A DNA stretch of 64,000 nucleotides from Adlercreutzia equolifaciens DSM 19450 (GCF_000478885.1 NC_022567.1:2232001-2296000); one strand, 5' to 3'; numbered from the stretch's first letter, positions 41,889-51,257 are shown. Made by a program: numbers and translations. Notes: generated by a model from the sequence alone, not told the origin.

Positions 41889-42944
41889 TTACTTCAACCT
41901 GTTCACGAACCAGTCGGCCATGGATACGAGCAAGTCGCGGTACTGCGAAGGGGGCAACGCCCCGGCCAACCGCGCCTTGGCATTCAGCGTCAGATCCTCG
42001 GCAAAGGTGCGGGCGTAATCGATGGACCCCGTCTCCTCCATGATGGCCACGGCCTCGGCGAGCACCTCCGGGTCGCGCTCCTTCGACGACAGGATCTCGA
42101 CGAGACGCTCGCGCGCCTCGGGCGCCGCGTTCTGCAGGGCGTGCACCACAACCAGCGTGCGCTTGCCCTCGGTGATGTCGCTGCGGAAGTCCTTCTTCTT
42201 GGCCTCGTCGGTGCCCACGAGGTTCAGCAGATCGTCCTGAATTTGGAAGGCGAGGCCCGTGTCCAGACCGTAGCTGCGCAGGGCTTCCACGATCTCGTCG
42301 TCGGCGCCGCCCACAATGGCGCCCACGGCCAGGGGCACAGCACCCGAGTAGTGGGCCGTCTTGTGGATAGCCATGGTGAGGTAGTCCTCGGGCGTGATGT
42401 CGTAGCGCCCGTCGCGGGCCCAACCCAGATCGAGCGCCTGGCCCTCCACCGTGCGGCAGGTCATGGCGATGAGCTCCTTGATGACGCGCACCTTCACGGC
42501 GTCCTCCAGAAGCGGATCGTTCACCACCGGGCCGTTCACCATGGAAAGGGCCAAGTCCCCCATGTTGATGGCCAGCCCCAGCCCCTCGGTGAGGTGCAGG
42601 CAGGGCTCGCCGCGGCGCAGCTCGGCCTCGTCGGCGATGTCGTCGTGAATGAGAGCCGCGGAATGGAAATGCTCGATAGCCGCGGCGGCAGTGGCAGCGC
42701 GATCGGGATTGCCGCCCACGGCCAGGCAGGCCGCGAAGCAGATGAGCGGGCGGTGGCGCTTGCCCGCGTTCTCACTGTAATGGTAGAGCGGATCGTACAG
42801 GTAGCGATCCATATCCCCATGAGTCCCATGGGGAATGTAACTGTTGATCAGCTCCCCGACCGGATCGGCATAAGCTTTCAAATAGTCTTCGAACGTGACG
42901 GGCGTCTCTTCGACGCTGGCGAGGATTTCTGAGATGTTCTTCAT
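41889..42944 (-). CDS. Polyprenyl (farnesyl/geranylgeranyl) diphosphate synthase
   Basis: A 351-residue trans-prenyltransferase making isoprenoid chains for quinones or wall carriers. The start chosen is the ATG at 42944 (MKNISEILASVEETPVTFED); the open frame continues 92 codons without support. The first Asp-rich motif is LIHDDIAD, the second FQIQDDLLN, and GKRHRPLICF is the conserved substrate loop. Chain length cannot be read with certainty. It is co-transcribed with the peptidoglycan-binding-domain protein. Confidence 0.93.
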   Translation of the reverse strand: MKNISEILASVEETPVTFEDYLKAYADPVGELINSYIPHGTHGDMDRYLYDPLYHYSENAGKRHRPLICFAACLAVGGNPDRAATAAAAIEHFHSAALIHDDIADEAELRRGEPCLHLTEGLGLAINMGDLALSMVNGPVVNDPLLEDAVKVRVIKELIAMTCRTVEGQALDLGWARDGRYDITPEDYLTMAIHKTAHYSGAVPLAVGAIVGGADDEIVEALRSYGLDTGLAFQIQDDLLNLVGTDEAKKKDFRSDITEGKRTLVVVHALQNAAPEARERLVEILSSKERDPEVLAEAVAIMEETGSIDYARTFAEDLTLNAKARLAGALPPSQYRDLLVSMADWFVNRLK

Positions 42945-43114
42945 AGCGCTTTCTTGCCAGAGGGCGGTCGTTTCAGCATCGAACCATAATACCACGGGCT
43001 CACGGCCCCGCACCGCGCGATCAGCCCACCGACAAGAATGTAAGATTTGACGGCGAGGGCAAACAGCCGGCCGCCAATCAACTTCTTTCCGCAGGGGCAT
43101 TCGAGCAGCACTTC

Positions 43115-43420
43115 CTACAAAAGACGGGTGTAATCCCGCGAGCGATGGATAATGCGACAGACGACTATCTGCCCATCCGCCACCTTGTACAGCACAAGAT
43201 AGTTCTTCACAGGAGCGCACCGGTAACCCAGCTCTGCTAGCTCAGGAACGCGAGAAAGGCCATACAACTCGGGAGTCTCCGTCACGAGGCTCACCTGCTT
43301 GTCGAATTCCTCCATAAAATTCCGCGCAGCCTGCTTGCTCTGCAACACGCCGACGAGATATCCGACGATATCGCGGTACTCCTGCTGAGCCTCGGCCAAT
43401 ATGGCCTTCCTATAGGCCAT
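43115..43420 (-). CDS. RelE/ParE-family toxin
   Basis: A 101-residue toxin of the RelE/ParE fold: YRKAILAEAQQEYRDIVGYL at the start, then YRCAPVKNYLVLYKVADGQI and VVCRIIHRSRDYTRLL, the typical beta-sheet end. The start overlaps the antitoxin stop by 11 nt. It would act as an mRNA interferase or gyrase inhibitor. Confidence 0.9.
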   Translation of the reverse strand: MAYRKAILAEAQQEYRDIVGYLVGVLQSKQAARNFMEEFDKQVSLVTETPELYGLSRVPELAELGYRCAPVKNYLVLYKVADGQIVVCRIIHRSRDYTRLL

Positions 43421-43676
43421 ATTCTTCCCTCACCGCAGCAGCAAAGTCATCGTAGTCGTCATAAGTCCCCGCCGCCAACTCGCGCTCGGCCCTCATGACA
43501 TGAGACAGCAGGCGTGCCCGCACCACCTCGTCTTGCATAGCGCGATACTGCTCTTCGCTGAGACAGTGGAATACCTCGCAGCCGTTCTTCGTCACCGTCA
43601 CATCGCGCTCACGCTCGACGAGTTCGGCGAACTCGGCCGTATTCTTCATGCTTCTTACGGGAACGCACACTGACAT
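43410..43676 (-). CDS. Phd/YefM-family antitoxin
   Basis: An 88-residue antitoxin. ATG at 43676 (MSVCVPVRSMKNTAEFAELV) with AAGGGAG 5 nt upstream. SMKNTAEFAELVERERDVTV and TKNGCEVFHCLSEEQYRAMQ are the Phd/YefM DNA-binding fold; the C-terminus (AGTYDDYDDFAAAVREEYGL) would cover the toxin. A minus-strand TACAAT lies about 30 bp upstream (near 43705). Confidence 0.9.
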   Translation of the reverse strand: MSVCVPVRSMKNTAEFAELVERERDVTVTKNGCEVFHCLSEEQYRAMQDEVVRARLLSHVMRAERELAAGTYDDYDDFAAAVREEYGL

Positions 43677-43979
43677 AAAGACTCCCTTCATAGCGTGGCC
43701 TAATTGTACCACACCCACGAAAGGCTTCATGGCGGCCGTCATCGCCGCCCCCGTTGCCAGACCACTCTCACCATATCTCATTGCCCACCAACTTTCTTCG
43801 GAATCGCTTTGCTAGCTCTTTCGATAAAGGAGCCTAACAGAGCCGAACCGCAGAAATGACGCGGGAAAGTCCCGTTTCGTTCCTCGCGCCGACCGCAATC
43901 GAGTCGCAACCATGAACCACGCGAGCCCCAGCCGAAAATGCCAGGGCCCGCTCTTGGGAGACTATTCGGTTCGCAGCAG

Positions 43980-44711
43980 CTAGGCGGCGCAATCTCTGGC
44001 CTCAAGATCGTCGACCGGCGCAGTGGCCGAGACGCCTACCGCAGCAACGACGCGTCGGTCGATGAGCGCCCGGCGCACCCGCAGCACGGCGTAGGCACCG
44101 AAGACCACCGTGTACACCGCCACAGTGACCAGCGCCGCCTCGCCGCCGCGGCTCGCAGCCGGCGCGAGCATCAGCATCAGGTGCACGTACACCAAACCGA
44201 AGAACACGTAGGCCCACCGCTGCAGACGCTTCCAGCTTTCGGTGCGCATATGCTTTTTCACGAAGCCGAACGACGTCACGCCGAGCACCAACAGCAGAAC
44301 AAGCAGCGCCAGCGCCACCACCAAAGCACTCAGCACGTTCGCCCCCATCGCGCCCCCGAGCCGCGGAGCATAGGAGGCCAGATACACCGCCATATGTCCG
44401 CAGGCCAGAATGCACGCGAGGATGGAAAGCTCCGCACGCACCGGCTTCAGCCACTGGTGAACCCGAGAGCCTTTCGCGAACACACCGATGTACATAACCA
44501 CCACGAACAGCGCCAGCGACAGCATGCACTTGCCCATAAGCAGCGTGAGCGGACTCATCACCGCGCGCGGCAGCAGCCCCTCAATACCCGCGATATACGC
44601 CACATCCGCCACCACGGCCAGGGCGTAGAACGCCACGGGCCACTTATGCAACGGCTGCCGCAGCGCGAGCACAGCAACAATAGTCGCCACGAGAACCATA
44701 AGAAACGTCAC
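43980..44711 (-). CDS. Ferric-reductase-like/cytochrome b-type membrane protein
   Basis: A 243-residue protein with about six or seven membrane segments. Histidines in ACGHMAVYLASY and YVFFGLVYVHLMLML are placed as haem ligands in ferric-reductase-like (MsrQ/YedZ-type) proteins, and RVHQWLKPVRAELS fits the family. As last gene of the operon it may connect the membrane quinone pool to the DmsB-like subunit, replacing a standard DmsC. That role is inferred from context. Confidence 0.8.
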   Translation of the reverse strand: MTFLMVLVATIVAVLALRQPLHKWPVAFYALAVVADVAYIAGIEGLLPRAVMSPLTLLMGKCMLSLALFVVVMYIGVFAKGSRVHQWLKPVRAELSILACILACGHMAVYLASYAPRLGGAMGANVLSALVVALALLVLLLVLGVTSFGFVKKHMRTESWKRLQRWAYVFFGLVYVHLMLMLAPAASRGGEAALVTVAVYTVVFGAYAVLRVRRALIDRRVVAAVGVSATAPVDDLEARDCAA

Positions 44712-44721
44712 GGACTACCCC

Positions 44722-45468
44722 TTACCTTTGTTGCAGGCCCTCGCGCTCATTGAGCGCGGCCAGCAGAAGATGCCCGTAAGCAGCGAGTGCGCCATAGAAG
44801 CGCTTGGTTACGACATCGATCTTTCCTGTCTCAGCGAGACGATCGACCTCTTCGGCGGTGCGCTTGAAGAAATCCGGCATCCACTGGGAGACGTGCGCGC
44901 AAACGAAATCCGCAGACCGATCCCGCCAGAGCGCCGCGCTTTCCTCGTCGCCCTCACGCAGCGCCTTCGCCTCGCTGCCGATCAGAAACGAAAGAAACGC
45001 CCATTCGTTCCAGACGCTATCGCAAGGCTCAGTCTCGGCATCCTTCGGGAGGACGCCACTCTCGCGCATAGTCCGCTCGACGCGCAGGGTCAGCGCTGAG
45101 CGAAACAGCGCCGGCTCCCCAGGTACGCCCGCACGCACATGGATAAACGCGCTCTCATAGGGAAAGACAGCCACCCCGCTTCCCTGGCGAACGTAGAGGA
45201 GCGACCACGCTCGTCGAAGGGCGCTGCACAAGGCGTCTACCTCCTCGTTCCCAACGCACCCGAACCCTTCACAGAGTATCTCGACAGCGTCTCCTTGCCC
45301 GTCGCCGTGCTCTGAGACGATATCTCGCGCGCAGCCTATTGCATCGTCACGTACCAGCCCACTTGTCACGGCCAAAGCCAAATCGCTATCGGGAAAACGC
45401 GTCAAGGCACCCATCAGCTCGCAGCCATCGGCCAAACCGATCGTCTCTCTCATATTTCCCGCACCCAC
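44722..45468 (-). CDS. TorD/DmsD-family molybdoenzyme chaperone
   Basis: A 248-residue helical protein with VFPYESAFIHV (the Y/FxS motif region) and ESGVLPKDAETEPCDSVWNE, then FVCAHVSQWMPDFFKR, all typical of TorD-like chaperones that hold the Tat-exported molybdoenzyme during cofactor insertion. The start is uncertain: I use the GTG at 45468 (behind AAGGAGG), with ATG at 45453 (MRETIGLA) or 45510 as alternatives. It lies between the DmsB-like and membrane genes. Confidence 0.85.
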   Translation of the reverse strand: MGAGNMRETIGLADGCELMGALTRFPDSDLALAVTSGLVRDDAIGCARDIVSEHGDGQGDAVEILCEGFGCVGNEEVDALCSALRRAWSLLYVRQGSGVAVFPYESAFIHVRAGVPGEPALFRSALTLRVERTMRESGVLPKDAETEPCDSVWNEWAFLSFLIGSEAKALREGDEESAALWRDRSADFVCAHVSQWMPDFFKRTAEEVDRLAETGKIDVVTKRFYGALAAYGHLLLAALNEREGLQQR

Positions 45469-45540
45469 GAAGCCTCCTTGCAAAGAGGCGGGCACCGCAC
45501 CCATCGACACCCGCCTTACGTACCGCCTTAACGCCGGCGT

Positions 45541-46203
45541 CTACTTCAAGTAGTAGACGTTTGGACTTGTCCCCGCCGACTCCATCATAAGATGGAAGTC
45601 GCGACCTTCGATAGCCTTCGATACCGCAGAATCGGGATCATCGAGATCGCCCCAATAGCGGGCACGCCCTGGGCACAACTGCATACAAGCCGGCTCCTCC
45701 CCCCGATCGATGAGATTCTTACAGAACGTGCACTTCTCCACCGTGCCGGGCGTATGGGGCGGCGCATCGAACTCGCCGACCTCAACCTCAAGATAATACT
45801 CAGGGTTGTCGCTAATCAAACTGCGAACACCCTCGTAGGGACAAGCCTTGATGCACGACTCACACCCAATGCACAGATCAGTATCGACGAACACGATACC
45901 GTCTTCTCGCTGCTGGGTCGCGCCGGTGGGGCACGCGCTCAGGCAAGCAGGCTCCGCGCAATGCTGGCACTGCATAGGCAGGAAGTTCAGCGTGCAATTG
46001 GGGAAGGTGCCGCCAGCGTTGTCGTTGGCAAGAGCGCCGCGCGACACGGCGGTGCCAATGCTGTCAAAATCGTCATCGCCTTTGGTGTACACAACGTTGT
46101 ACGTCAGCTCCTTCGGCAGATTGTTCGCCATTTTGCACGCCGCAGCGCACGCCTGGCATCCAATGCAACGACGAAGGTCGATCGCCATTCCGTATCGAGT
46201 CAT
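45541..46203 (-). CDS. DmsB-like four-cluster ferredoxin subunit
   Basis: A 220-residue electron-transfer subunit with four 4Fe-4S clusters. Cys groups are CIGCQACAAAC (13-23), MQCQHCAEPACLSACP, CIGCESCIKACPYEG and KCTFCKNLIDRGEEPACMQLCP-type spacing. It carries electrons between the membrane partner and the catalytic subunit. It has no signal of its own, so it would be exported together with the catalytic subunit. It lies 14 nt after it. Confidence 0.95.
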   Translation of the reverse strand: MTRYGMAIDLRRCIGCQACAAACKMANNLPKELTYNVVYTKGDDDFDSIGTAVSRGALANDNAGGTFPNCTLNFLPMQCQHCAEPACLSACPTGATQQREDGIVFVDTDLCIGCESCIKACPYEGVRSLISDNPEYYLEVEVGEFDAPPHTPGTVEKCTFCKNLIDRGEEPACMQLCPGRARYWGDLDDPDSAVSKAIEGRDFHLMMESAGTSPNVYYLK

Positions 46204-46217
46204 CTATCTCAGCCTCC

Positions 46218-48698
46218 CTAGAGCTTCTCAATGGCCACAGCGCAGTCGAAATAGGACTGGTTTCTGCAAGCCTGGTTGTAGTCGTTGAAGGTCGTGCGGG
46301 CAAGATCACCGTCAATGTGCTCACGGGTCAGGAAGCTGCGCGGGCAATGAACCGCTTTGCGCTGCTGACCGGGATTAAGAACAGCCAGCATGGTAACCGA
46401 ACCGCGATCATTGTAGAGGCGAATGGTGTCCCCCTCTTCGATGCCGAGCTCGGCGGCGTCTTCCGGATTGATGCGGCAAACTGGCGCGGCCTCGAACTCC
46501 TTCAGATAGTCCACGTCGTACCACTGAGTATGAGCGCGGGTGCGCATATGCTCACAGCAAATGGTGAAGGGGAACTTCTCGCGAATGGGATTGGAGAGAT
46601 CGGCCTCGCGAGCCGGCTCCCAGAACACGGACAACTTCTCTTTCTCCAAATCCAATTCCTGGCCCATATTGTAGTCGGGCTGCGGCGCCTCGCGGTAAAA
46701 CATGGCGCGTCCCGTGGCGGTTCCAAAAACGCCGCCCTCGAAGGCGATAGTGGGATCGTTGTCGCAGCGCAGGTAATTCTTCTCGCGAATCTTGTCGATG
46801 GTGATCCCCTTTTCCTGCCCATAGGGGGTGGAGAGGACAACGTTCAGATACTCGTCGGCGGTGAACTGGAAGAAGTCACCGTACCCCATAGCCTCGGCGA
46901 TGAGCTTGTATATCTCAAAATCGGGCTTGCTTTCGTACAGCGGCTCGACGGCCTTCTCGTTCCACAGCAGATAGGGGTTGCAGTAGTAGCGCACGCGCAA
47001 ATCCTCGGTCTCGAACCAATGGCAAGCGGGCAGCAGGATATCGGCATACAGCGCGGTATCGTTCATGGTCATATCCTGGATGACGATGAACTCGATCGCG
47101 TTCATGAGCTCCAAAGTCTTGTTCTGATCCGTTTGATTCGAAACAACGTTAGTGCAAGAGGCATAGAAAGACTTGATGGGGAAGTCCTCGCCAAGCTTTT
47201 TGCCCGTGGGCACGATGTTATTGCAGAAGTCGGTCCAGTTGAGAATGGCGCCGACGCCTTGGGGAACTTCGCCCGTGGCGCTCGGCATCGTAATGCAGGC
47301 CTGCACGTTGCCCTCTCCAAAGTTCGGCTCGCCGGTGAACAGACCCGAACCCGACCGACCCATCTGGCCGGACACGAGCAAGAGAGAATTGACGCATTTC
47401 GAGCTGTACATGCCGTTGTTGTAGTGGTTCAGGCCGAACTTCATGTCCGTCTGAACATCGCCTTCTTGCGTGTAAAGGTGCGCGAGATGCTGAATGTCCT
47501 CAACGCTCACACCAGTCACTTCAGAAGTGTGCTCCAGCGTCCACGGCTCAACAGCTTCCCGAATCATCTCCATTTCTGTGCGCACCGCGATGCCCTCGAT
47601 CGGAGCCACGCCGCCAAGCGCGGGCTTAGTGGCCTGGGCCAGAGGCACGGCGCTGGAGCTCGCCTCATCCCACACTACATACGGGTCGACGGGAATCTCT
47701 TGGCCCTGAGCATTAGTAGTGGTCTCAGTTGGCTCCACGCCCAAATCGCTCATGCGCAAGAACATACCGTCTTCCTTGATCAGCAGGGGCGCCTCGGTGT
47801 GGTCGCGCAGGAAATCAGTCGCCTCCCAACCTTGCTCGAAGATCTCGCGAATAGCACCGAGCGCCAAAGCGCCATCAGTAGCCGGATGAACAGGGATGAA
47901 CCAGTCGGACTTCGAGGCCATGGTGCGATAAGCGATGTCGATAACAACAAGTTCAGTGCCGGCGTCACGGGCTTCGAGGAAGAAGTGAGCGAGCTGCTTC
48001 TGGGACACTGCCGTGTCACCACCCCAAATCACATGGTGTTTGGCGTTGATGGCGTCTGATGAGCGATTGCCGTAGGGGCCAGCTCCGAACATGTAGGCCC
48101 AGGACATCGGCGTAGCGATATCGCGATCCGGCAGGACCCGGCTCGCACCCATGACATTCAGAAGTCGGGCCATGACAGAACCTTCCGGCGCACCGCCGCC
48201 GAGCGTACCAGTGTTGCCGCTGCCCAAGAAGAACGCAATGGACGTGGGGCCGAACTCTTCCCGATAGCTCTTCCATTTCTCAGCGATTTCAGCAATCGCC
48301 TCATCCCAGGTGATACGCTCGAACTCCCCGCTTCCGCGCTCGCCCACGCGACGCATGGGGTACTGCAAACGCTCGGAGCTGTACACGCGAGCGGGCTGGA
48401 CAAGGCCCTTCGGGCAAATACGATCGAACTCGGGGCCGTCATCGAAGTGACCCGCTGTCGTACGAACCACGCGACCATCGCGCACATGAACATTCAGATA
48501 GCAGCCCTGACCGCACTGGGCACGGCATGCGCCCGCATAGATCTGGGTCTCCGGAACCTCCACCGGCTCCTCGCCCGTTTCCGCCAGCGTCTCCTTGGCG
48601 GGAGCACAACCGACAAGCGCGCCGGTTGCCGTCAGTGCGGCCGCCCCCTTGATGAAGTTTCTGCGCGAGAAACTCATGCCCGTTTTCGATTCGGTCAT
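46218..48698 (-). CDS. Tat-exported molybdopterin oxidoreductase, DmsA-like catalytic subunit
   Basis: An 826-residue member of the DMSO reductase family. Start ATG at 48698 with GGAG 7 nt upstream. The Tat motif SFSRRNFIKG is followed by LVGC (Cys31), so it may also be lipidated. The N-terminal 4Fe-4S motif is C58, C62, C66 and C95 (CRAQCGQGC ... ICPKG). Cofactor-binding blocks include HVIWGGDTAVSQKQ and the C-terminal NPEDAAELGIEEGDTIRLYN. YGNRSSDAIN may supply a Ser molybdenum ligand. The substrate cannot be named from sequence. First gene of a four-gene operon. Confidence 0.94.
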   Translation of the reverse strand: MTESKTGMSFSRRNFIKGAAALTATGALVGCAPAKETLAETGEEPVEVPETQIYAGACRAQCGQGCYLNVHVRDGRVVRTTAGHFDDGPEFDRICPKGLVQPARVYSSERLQYPMRRVGERGSGEFERITWDEAIAEIAEKWKSYREEFGPTSIAFFLGSGNTGTLGGGAPEGSVMARLLNVMGASRVLPDRDIATPMSWAYMFGAGPYGNRSSDAINAKHHVIWGGDTAVSQKQLAHFFLEARDAGTELVVIDIAYRTMASKSDWFIPVHPATDGALALGAIREIFEQGWEATDFLRDHTEAPLLIKEDGMFLRMSDLGVEPTETTTNAQGQEIPVDPYVVWDEASSSAVPLAQATKPALGGVAPIEGIAVRTEMEMIREAVEPWTLEHTSEVTGVSVEDIQHLAHLYTQEGDVQTDMKFGLNHYNNGMYSSKCVNSLLLVSGQMGRSGSGLFTGEPNFGEGNVQACITMPSATGEVPQGVGAILNWTDFCNNIVPTGKKLGEDFPIKSFYASCTNVVSNQTDQNKTLELMNAIEFIVIQDMTMNDTALYADILLPACHWFETEDLRVRYYCNPYLLWNEKAVEPLYESKPDFEIYKLIAEAMGYGDFFQFTADEYLNVVLSTPYGQEKGITIDKIREKNYLRCDNDPTIAFEGGVFGTATGRAMFYREAPQPDYNMGQELDLEKEKLSVFWEPAREADLSNPIREKFPFTICCEHMRTRAHTQWYDVDYLKEFEAAPVCRINPEDAAELGIEEGDTIRLYNDRGSVTMLAVLNPGQQRKAVHCPRSFLTREHIDGDLARTTFNDYNQACRNQSYFDCAVAIEKL

Positions 48699-48851
48699 GT
48701 TCTGACTCCTCTCTCTCCCTCGCGGGCTCGGACGACGCGACGCAGGGGAGGGGTCGTAGCGTCACGTCGTTCGAGCAGGAAAAGTCTCCTCGTTGGACTT
48801 TTCGATGTTCCCATTCTGCCCAAGCCCCCGATTAATAGCGATACGCCGTGC

Positions 48852-48890
48852 CTAAGCTTTGCGTTAAGTTGACCTTAACCGGAGATTAAG
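48852..48890 (-). promoter_or_regulatory. Four-fold TAAG/TTAA direct repeat upstream of the oxidoreductase operon
   Basis: CTAAG, TTAAG, TTAAC and ATTAAG half-sites are spaced 12, 11 and 11 bp, starting 154 bp before the dmsA-like start. OmpR/PhoB-type regulators bind such direct repeats. A matching site (28 of 39 positions identical, ungapped) lies at 53126-53164 between the sensor kinase and the sortase gene. Confidence 0.65.
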
Positions 48891-48922
48891 ACGTCAATCG
48901 GCAATGGTTTTGATCAGGGCGT

Positions 48923-48958
48923 TTTAGGATTTGGCGTCGTTTTACTTTAGGATTTGGC
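48923..48958. repeat. Direct repeat TTTAGGATTTGGC
   Basis: Two perfect 13-bp copies at 48923-48935 and 48946-48958, 23 bp apart, in the gap between the oxidoreductase operon and the AAA ATPase gene. Function is unknown; possibly part of the same upstream regulatory region (48699-49007), which holds no gene. Confidence 0.6.
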
Positions 48959-49007
48959 ACTCGGTACAACTCGCGCGACCCGAGCGACCCAGCATACCCA
49001 ACGGCAC

Positions 49008-50366
49008 CTAAATCTTTGGCAACGTCACCTTCGGCAGCTCTGCCTCGGGAAGCAGAACCTCTTCAAGGCAAAACTGCGCGTACCATGGCAGATAAACAAC
49101 CTTCTCATCCACTTCGATGTTCAAGCGAGACAGCACGATGCCTCGAGGGATACCGAACTCTTCCGAGGCCAGCAGCTTATCGAGGGCCGCATGGGCTCGC
49201 ACGCTCGCACCTGATTTCACTTCCAGAGGCACCACTTCCCCGGCACGGCCCTCCGTTAGAAAGTCGACCTCTCCCCTCTTGCGGCTCATGGAGTAGTACA
49301 ACGGATAGCCGGCCGCCACCAGCTGCTGGGCGACGACGTTCTCGAACACAGCGCCTTGGTTCACCTGGCGCTCGTCGAAATACACGGCTCGCGCAAGACT
49401 TTGAGGATAGCGACTCACCAGCATGCCGGTATCGGACTCGTACAACTTGAACAGCCCCGGCCGCTCGGTTGCCTTCAGAGGCGCCTTCGGATCGGTCACT
49501 TGATCGCATTTGAGCGCCACCCCCGCCGACGTGAGCCAAACGAAATCCTTCCGATAGCTCTCGTAGCGAGCCTCGTCATCGATGGAGTTAAGCACAAAAC
49601 GCCTCGTACCGCTATCAAGCTGCAGGGGCAGCTCATCGAAGATGGACTCTACATTCAGCGCCCGCGCACCCGCGTACTTCTTGATGTCGTGACGGTAGCT
49701 TTCCACCAGCTCGTCTTGAAGGACTCGAACCGCCGCCAAGTCGCCGCGCTTGTCGGCAAACTCCTGAATGGCGCCGGGCATACCGCCCACCACCACATAG
49801 GTGCGGAAGTAGGACAGAAGCGCATCGTGAAGATAATCGGGCACAGGCTGCAGCGCGCGGCAAGAGGTGCGCACTGTTTCTAAACCCTCGCGGCTCACCC
49901 CGACAGCCCAGCAGAACTCCTCGAAATCCATCGGATGCATGACCAGCTCCGTCACGAAGCCCACGGGATACGAGCGCACTTTCCGCAACTCGGTTCCCAG
50001 CATCGAGCCAGAGAAGGCGTAGTGGAACCGCCCGTCTTCCACAAGAAACTTTGCCATGGTGATGATATCGGGAAGCTCCTGTATCTCGTCAATGAAAATG
50101 AGCGTCCTCCCCGGTTCGAGGGGCGATGCGGCCATCAGCGAAATCCGACTTAAAAGCTCCTCGGTGTTCCGGGCATTGGCAAGCGCCTCCTTCGCGGCAG
50201 GATCGCTGTAGAGGTTCACTTCCACAAACACGTCGTAGCAGGTTTCGCCGAGATGGCGCACCAGCGTACTTTTACCGATTTGGCGCGCGCCGCGCACCAG
50301 AAGAGCCGTGCGGTCGGCCGACCTGTGCCACCGGAGCATTTTTTCGTAAGCCTTGCGCTCGAACAT
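49008..50366 (-). CDS. AAA ATPase with DUF4143 domain
   Basis: A 452-residue protein with an N-terminal AAA_14 domain (Walker A VRGARQIGKSTLV, Walker B TLIFIDEIQELPD) and a C-terminal DUF4143 domain with a PD-(D/E)XK-like core (FENVVAQQLVAAGYPLYYSM, RGEVDFLTE, VVPLEVKSG). This is a large family of unknown function, often strain-variable and sometimes linked to defence. Three 33-bp iterons lie directly upstream. Confidence 0.92.
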   Translation of the reverse strand: MFERKAYEKMLRWHRSADRTALLVRGARQIGKSTLVRHLGETCYDVFVEVNLYSDPAAKEALANARNTEELLSRISLMAASPLEPGRTLIFIDEIQELPDIITMAKFLVEDGRFHYAFSGSMLGTELRKVRSYPVGFVTELVMHPMDFEEFCWAVGVSREGLETVRTSCRALQPVPDYLHDALLSYFRTYVVVGGMPGAIQEFADKRGDLAAVRVLQDELVESYRHDIKKYAGARALNVESIFDELPLQLDSGTRRFVLNSIDDEARYESYRKDFVWLTSAGVALKCDQVTDPKAPLKATERPGLFKLYESDTGMLVSRYPQSLARAVYFDERQVNQGAVFENVVAQQLVAAGYPLYYSMSRKRGEVDFLTEGRAGEVVPLEVKSGASVRAHAALDKLLASEEFGIPRGIVLSRLNIEVDEKVVYLPWYAQFCLEEVLLPEAELPKVTLPKI

Positions 50367-50421
50367 AACGCCCTCCTTCGCCTATTCTGTAGCGGCGATT
50401 CCTGCTTTTCCAAGCATCATT

Positions 50422-50506
50422 CTACGTTATGCAGAAATTTTTCGAGTCAAAATCCTACATTATGCAAAGATTTATTTGAATCAACCCCTACATTATGCAA
50501 AAATTT
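50422..50506 (-). repeat. Three 33-bp direct repeats before the AAA/DUF4143 gene
   Basis: CTACGTTATGCAGAAATTT at 50422, CTACATTATGCAAAGATTT at 50455 and CTACATTATGCAAAAATTT at 50488, exactly 33 bp apart. They occupy the promoter region of the ATPase gene. On the minus strand each unit offers TGCATAATG-like -10 sequence. They may be operator iterons for autoregulation or promoter duplications. Confidence 0.8.
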
Positions 50507-50546
50507 CTCAATCTGAGCCAAATTGAGACTCGCGCCGAAATCGCCG

Positions 50547-51257
50547 CTATCCCAAGGTGTCGGCCATTTTGTAGCCGACGCGCTGGACGGTCAGCAGGTA
50601 CTTGGGCTCGCTGGGGTTCTCCTCTATCTTCTCGCGGATCTTGCGCACGAACACGGTGATGGAGTTCGAATGCGCGTCCACCTCTCCTTCGCCCCAGATG
50701 TACTCCTGAATCTGGCTGCGGGTGAACACCTTGCCCGGGTGTGTCGCCAGAAAGGCCACGATCTCGAACTCCTTGGTGGTCAAGTTCGCAGGCCGGCCGC
50801 CCACAAGTACCTGGTACTCGTCGAAGCGCACCTCCAAGTCGCCGATGGTCACCGATCCGTCGCGGGCCGTGCAGCGGGCGAACTCGATGGTGTCCTTGTG
50901 GCGGCGGATGTGGGCCTCGATGCGCAGGATGAGCTCGGTGGCGTCGAAGGGTTTGGTCACGTAGTCGTCGCCCCCGGCCCGAAACCCGATGGACTTGTCC
51001 ACGATGTCGTTTTTCGCCGATAGGAAGATGATGGGAATGCGCCGCTCCTCGGCGCGGATGCGCGTGCACAAGTCGAACCCGTTCATGCCCGGCAGCATGA
51101 CGTCCAAAAGCAGCAGGTCCGGCTTCTCGGTGGCGAGCATCTCCAGCCCCGACTCTGCGTCGGTGGCCCCGCAGTACTCGTAGCCGCTCTTCGTGAGCAG
51201 CTTCTCGATGGCCATATGCAGGCTCTTCTCGTCGTCGATGAGCATCACCTTGTACAC
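50547..51257 (-). CDS. OmpR/PhoB-family response regulator
   Basis: A 236-residue regulator. The receiver domain has LIDDE, phospho-acceptor Asp52 in LLLLDVMLPG, and Lys102 in DDYVTKPF. The C-terminal winged helix has NLTTKEFEIVAFLATHPGKV and VRKIREKIEENPSEPKYLLT. It follows the haem-binding kinase gene by 85 nt and is its likely partner. The repeated TAAG sites at 48852 and 53126 are candidate targets. Confidence 0.95.
   Translation of the reverse strand: MYKVMLIDDEKSLHMAIEKLLTKSGYEYCGATDAESGLEMLATEKPDLLLLDVMLPGMNGFDLCTRIRAEERRIPIIFLSAKNDIVDKSIGFRAGGDDYVTKPFDATELILRIEAHIRRHKDTIEFARCTARDGSVTIGDLEVRFDEYQVLVGGRPANLTTKEFEIVAFLATHPGKVFTRSQIQEYIWGEGEVDAHSNSITVFVRKIREKIEENPSEPKYLLTVQRVGYKMADTLG

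Noticed and set aside
50422..50506. CRISPR array
   Set aside because: The three units are direct repeats in which the whole 33-bp unit is similar; there are no unique spacers of normal length and no cas genes.
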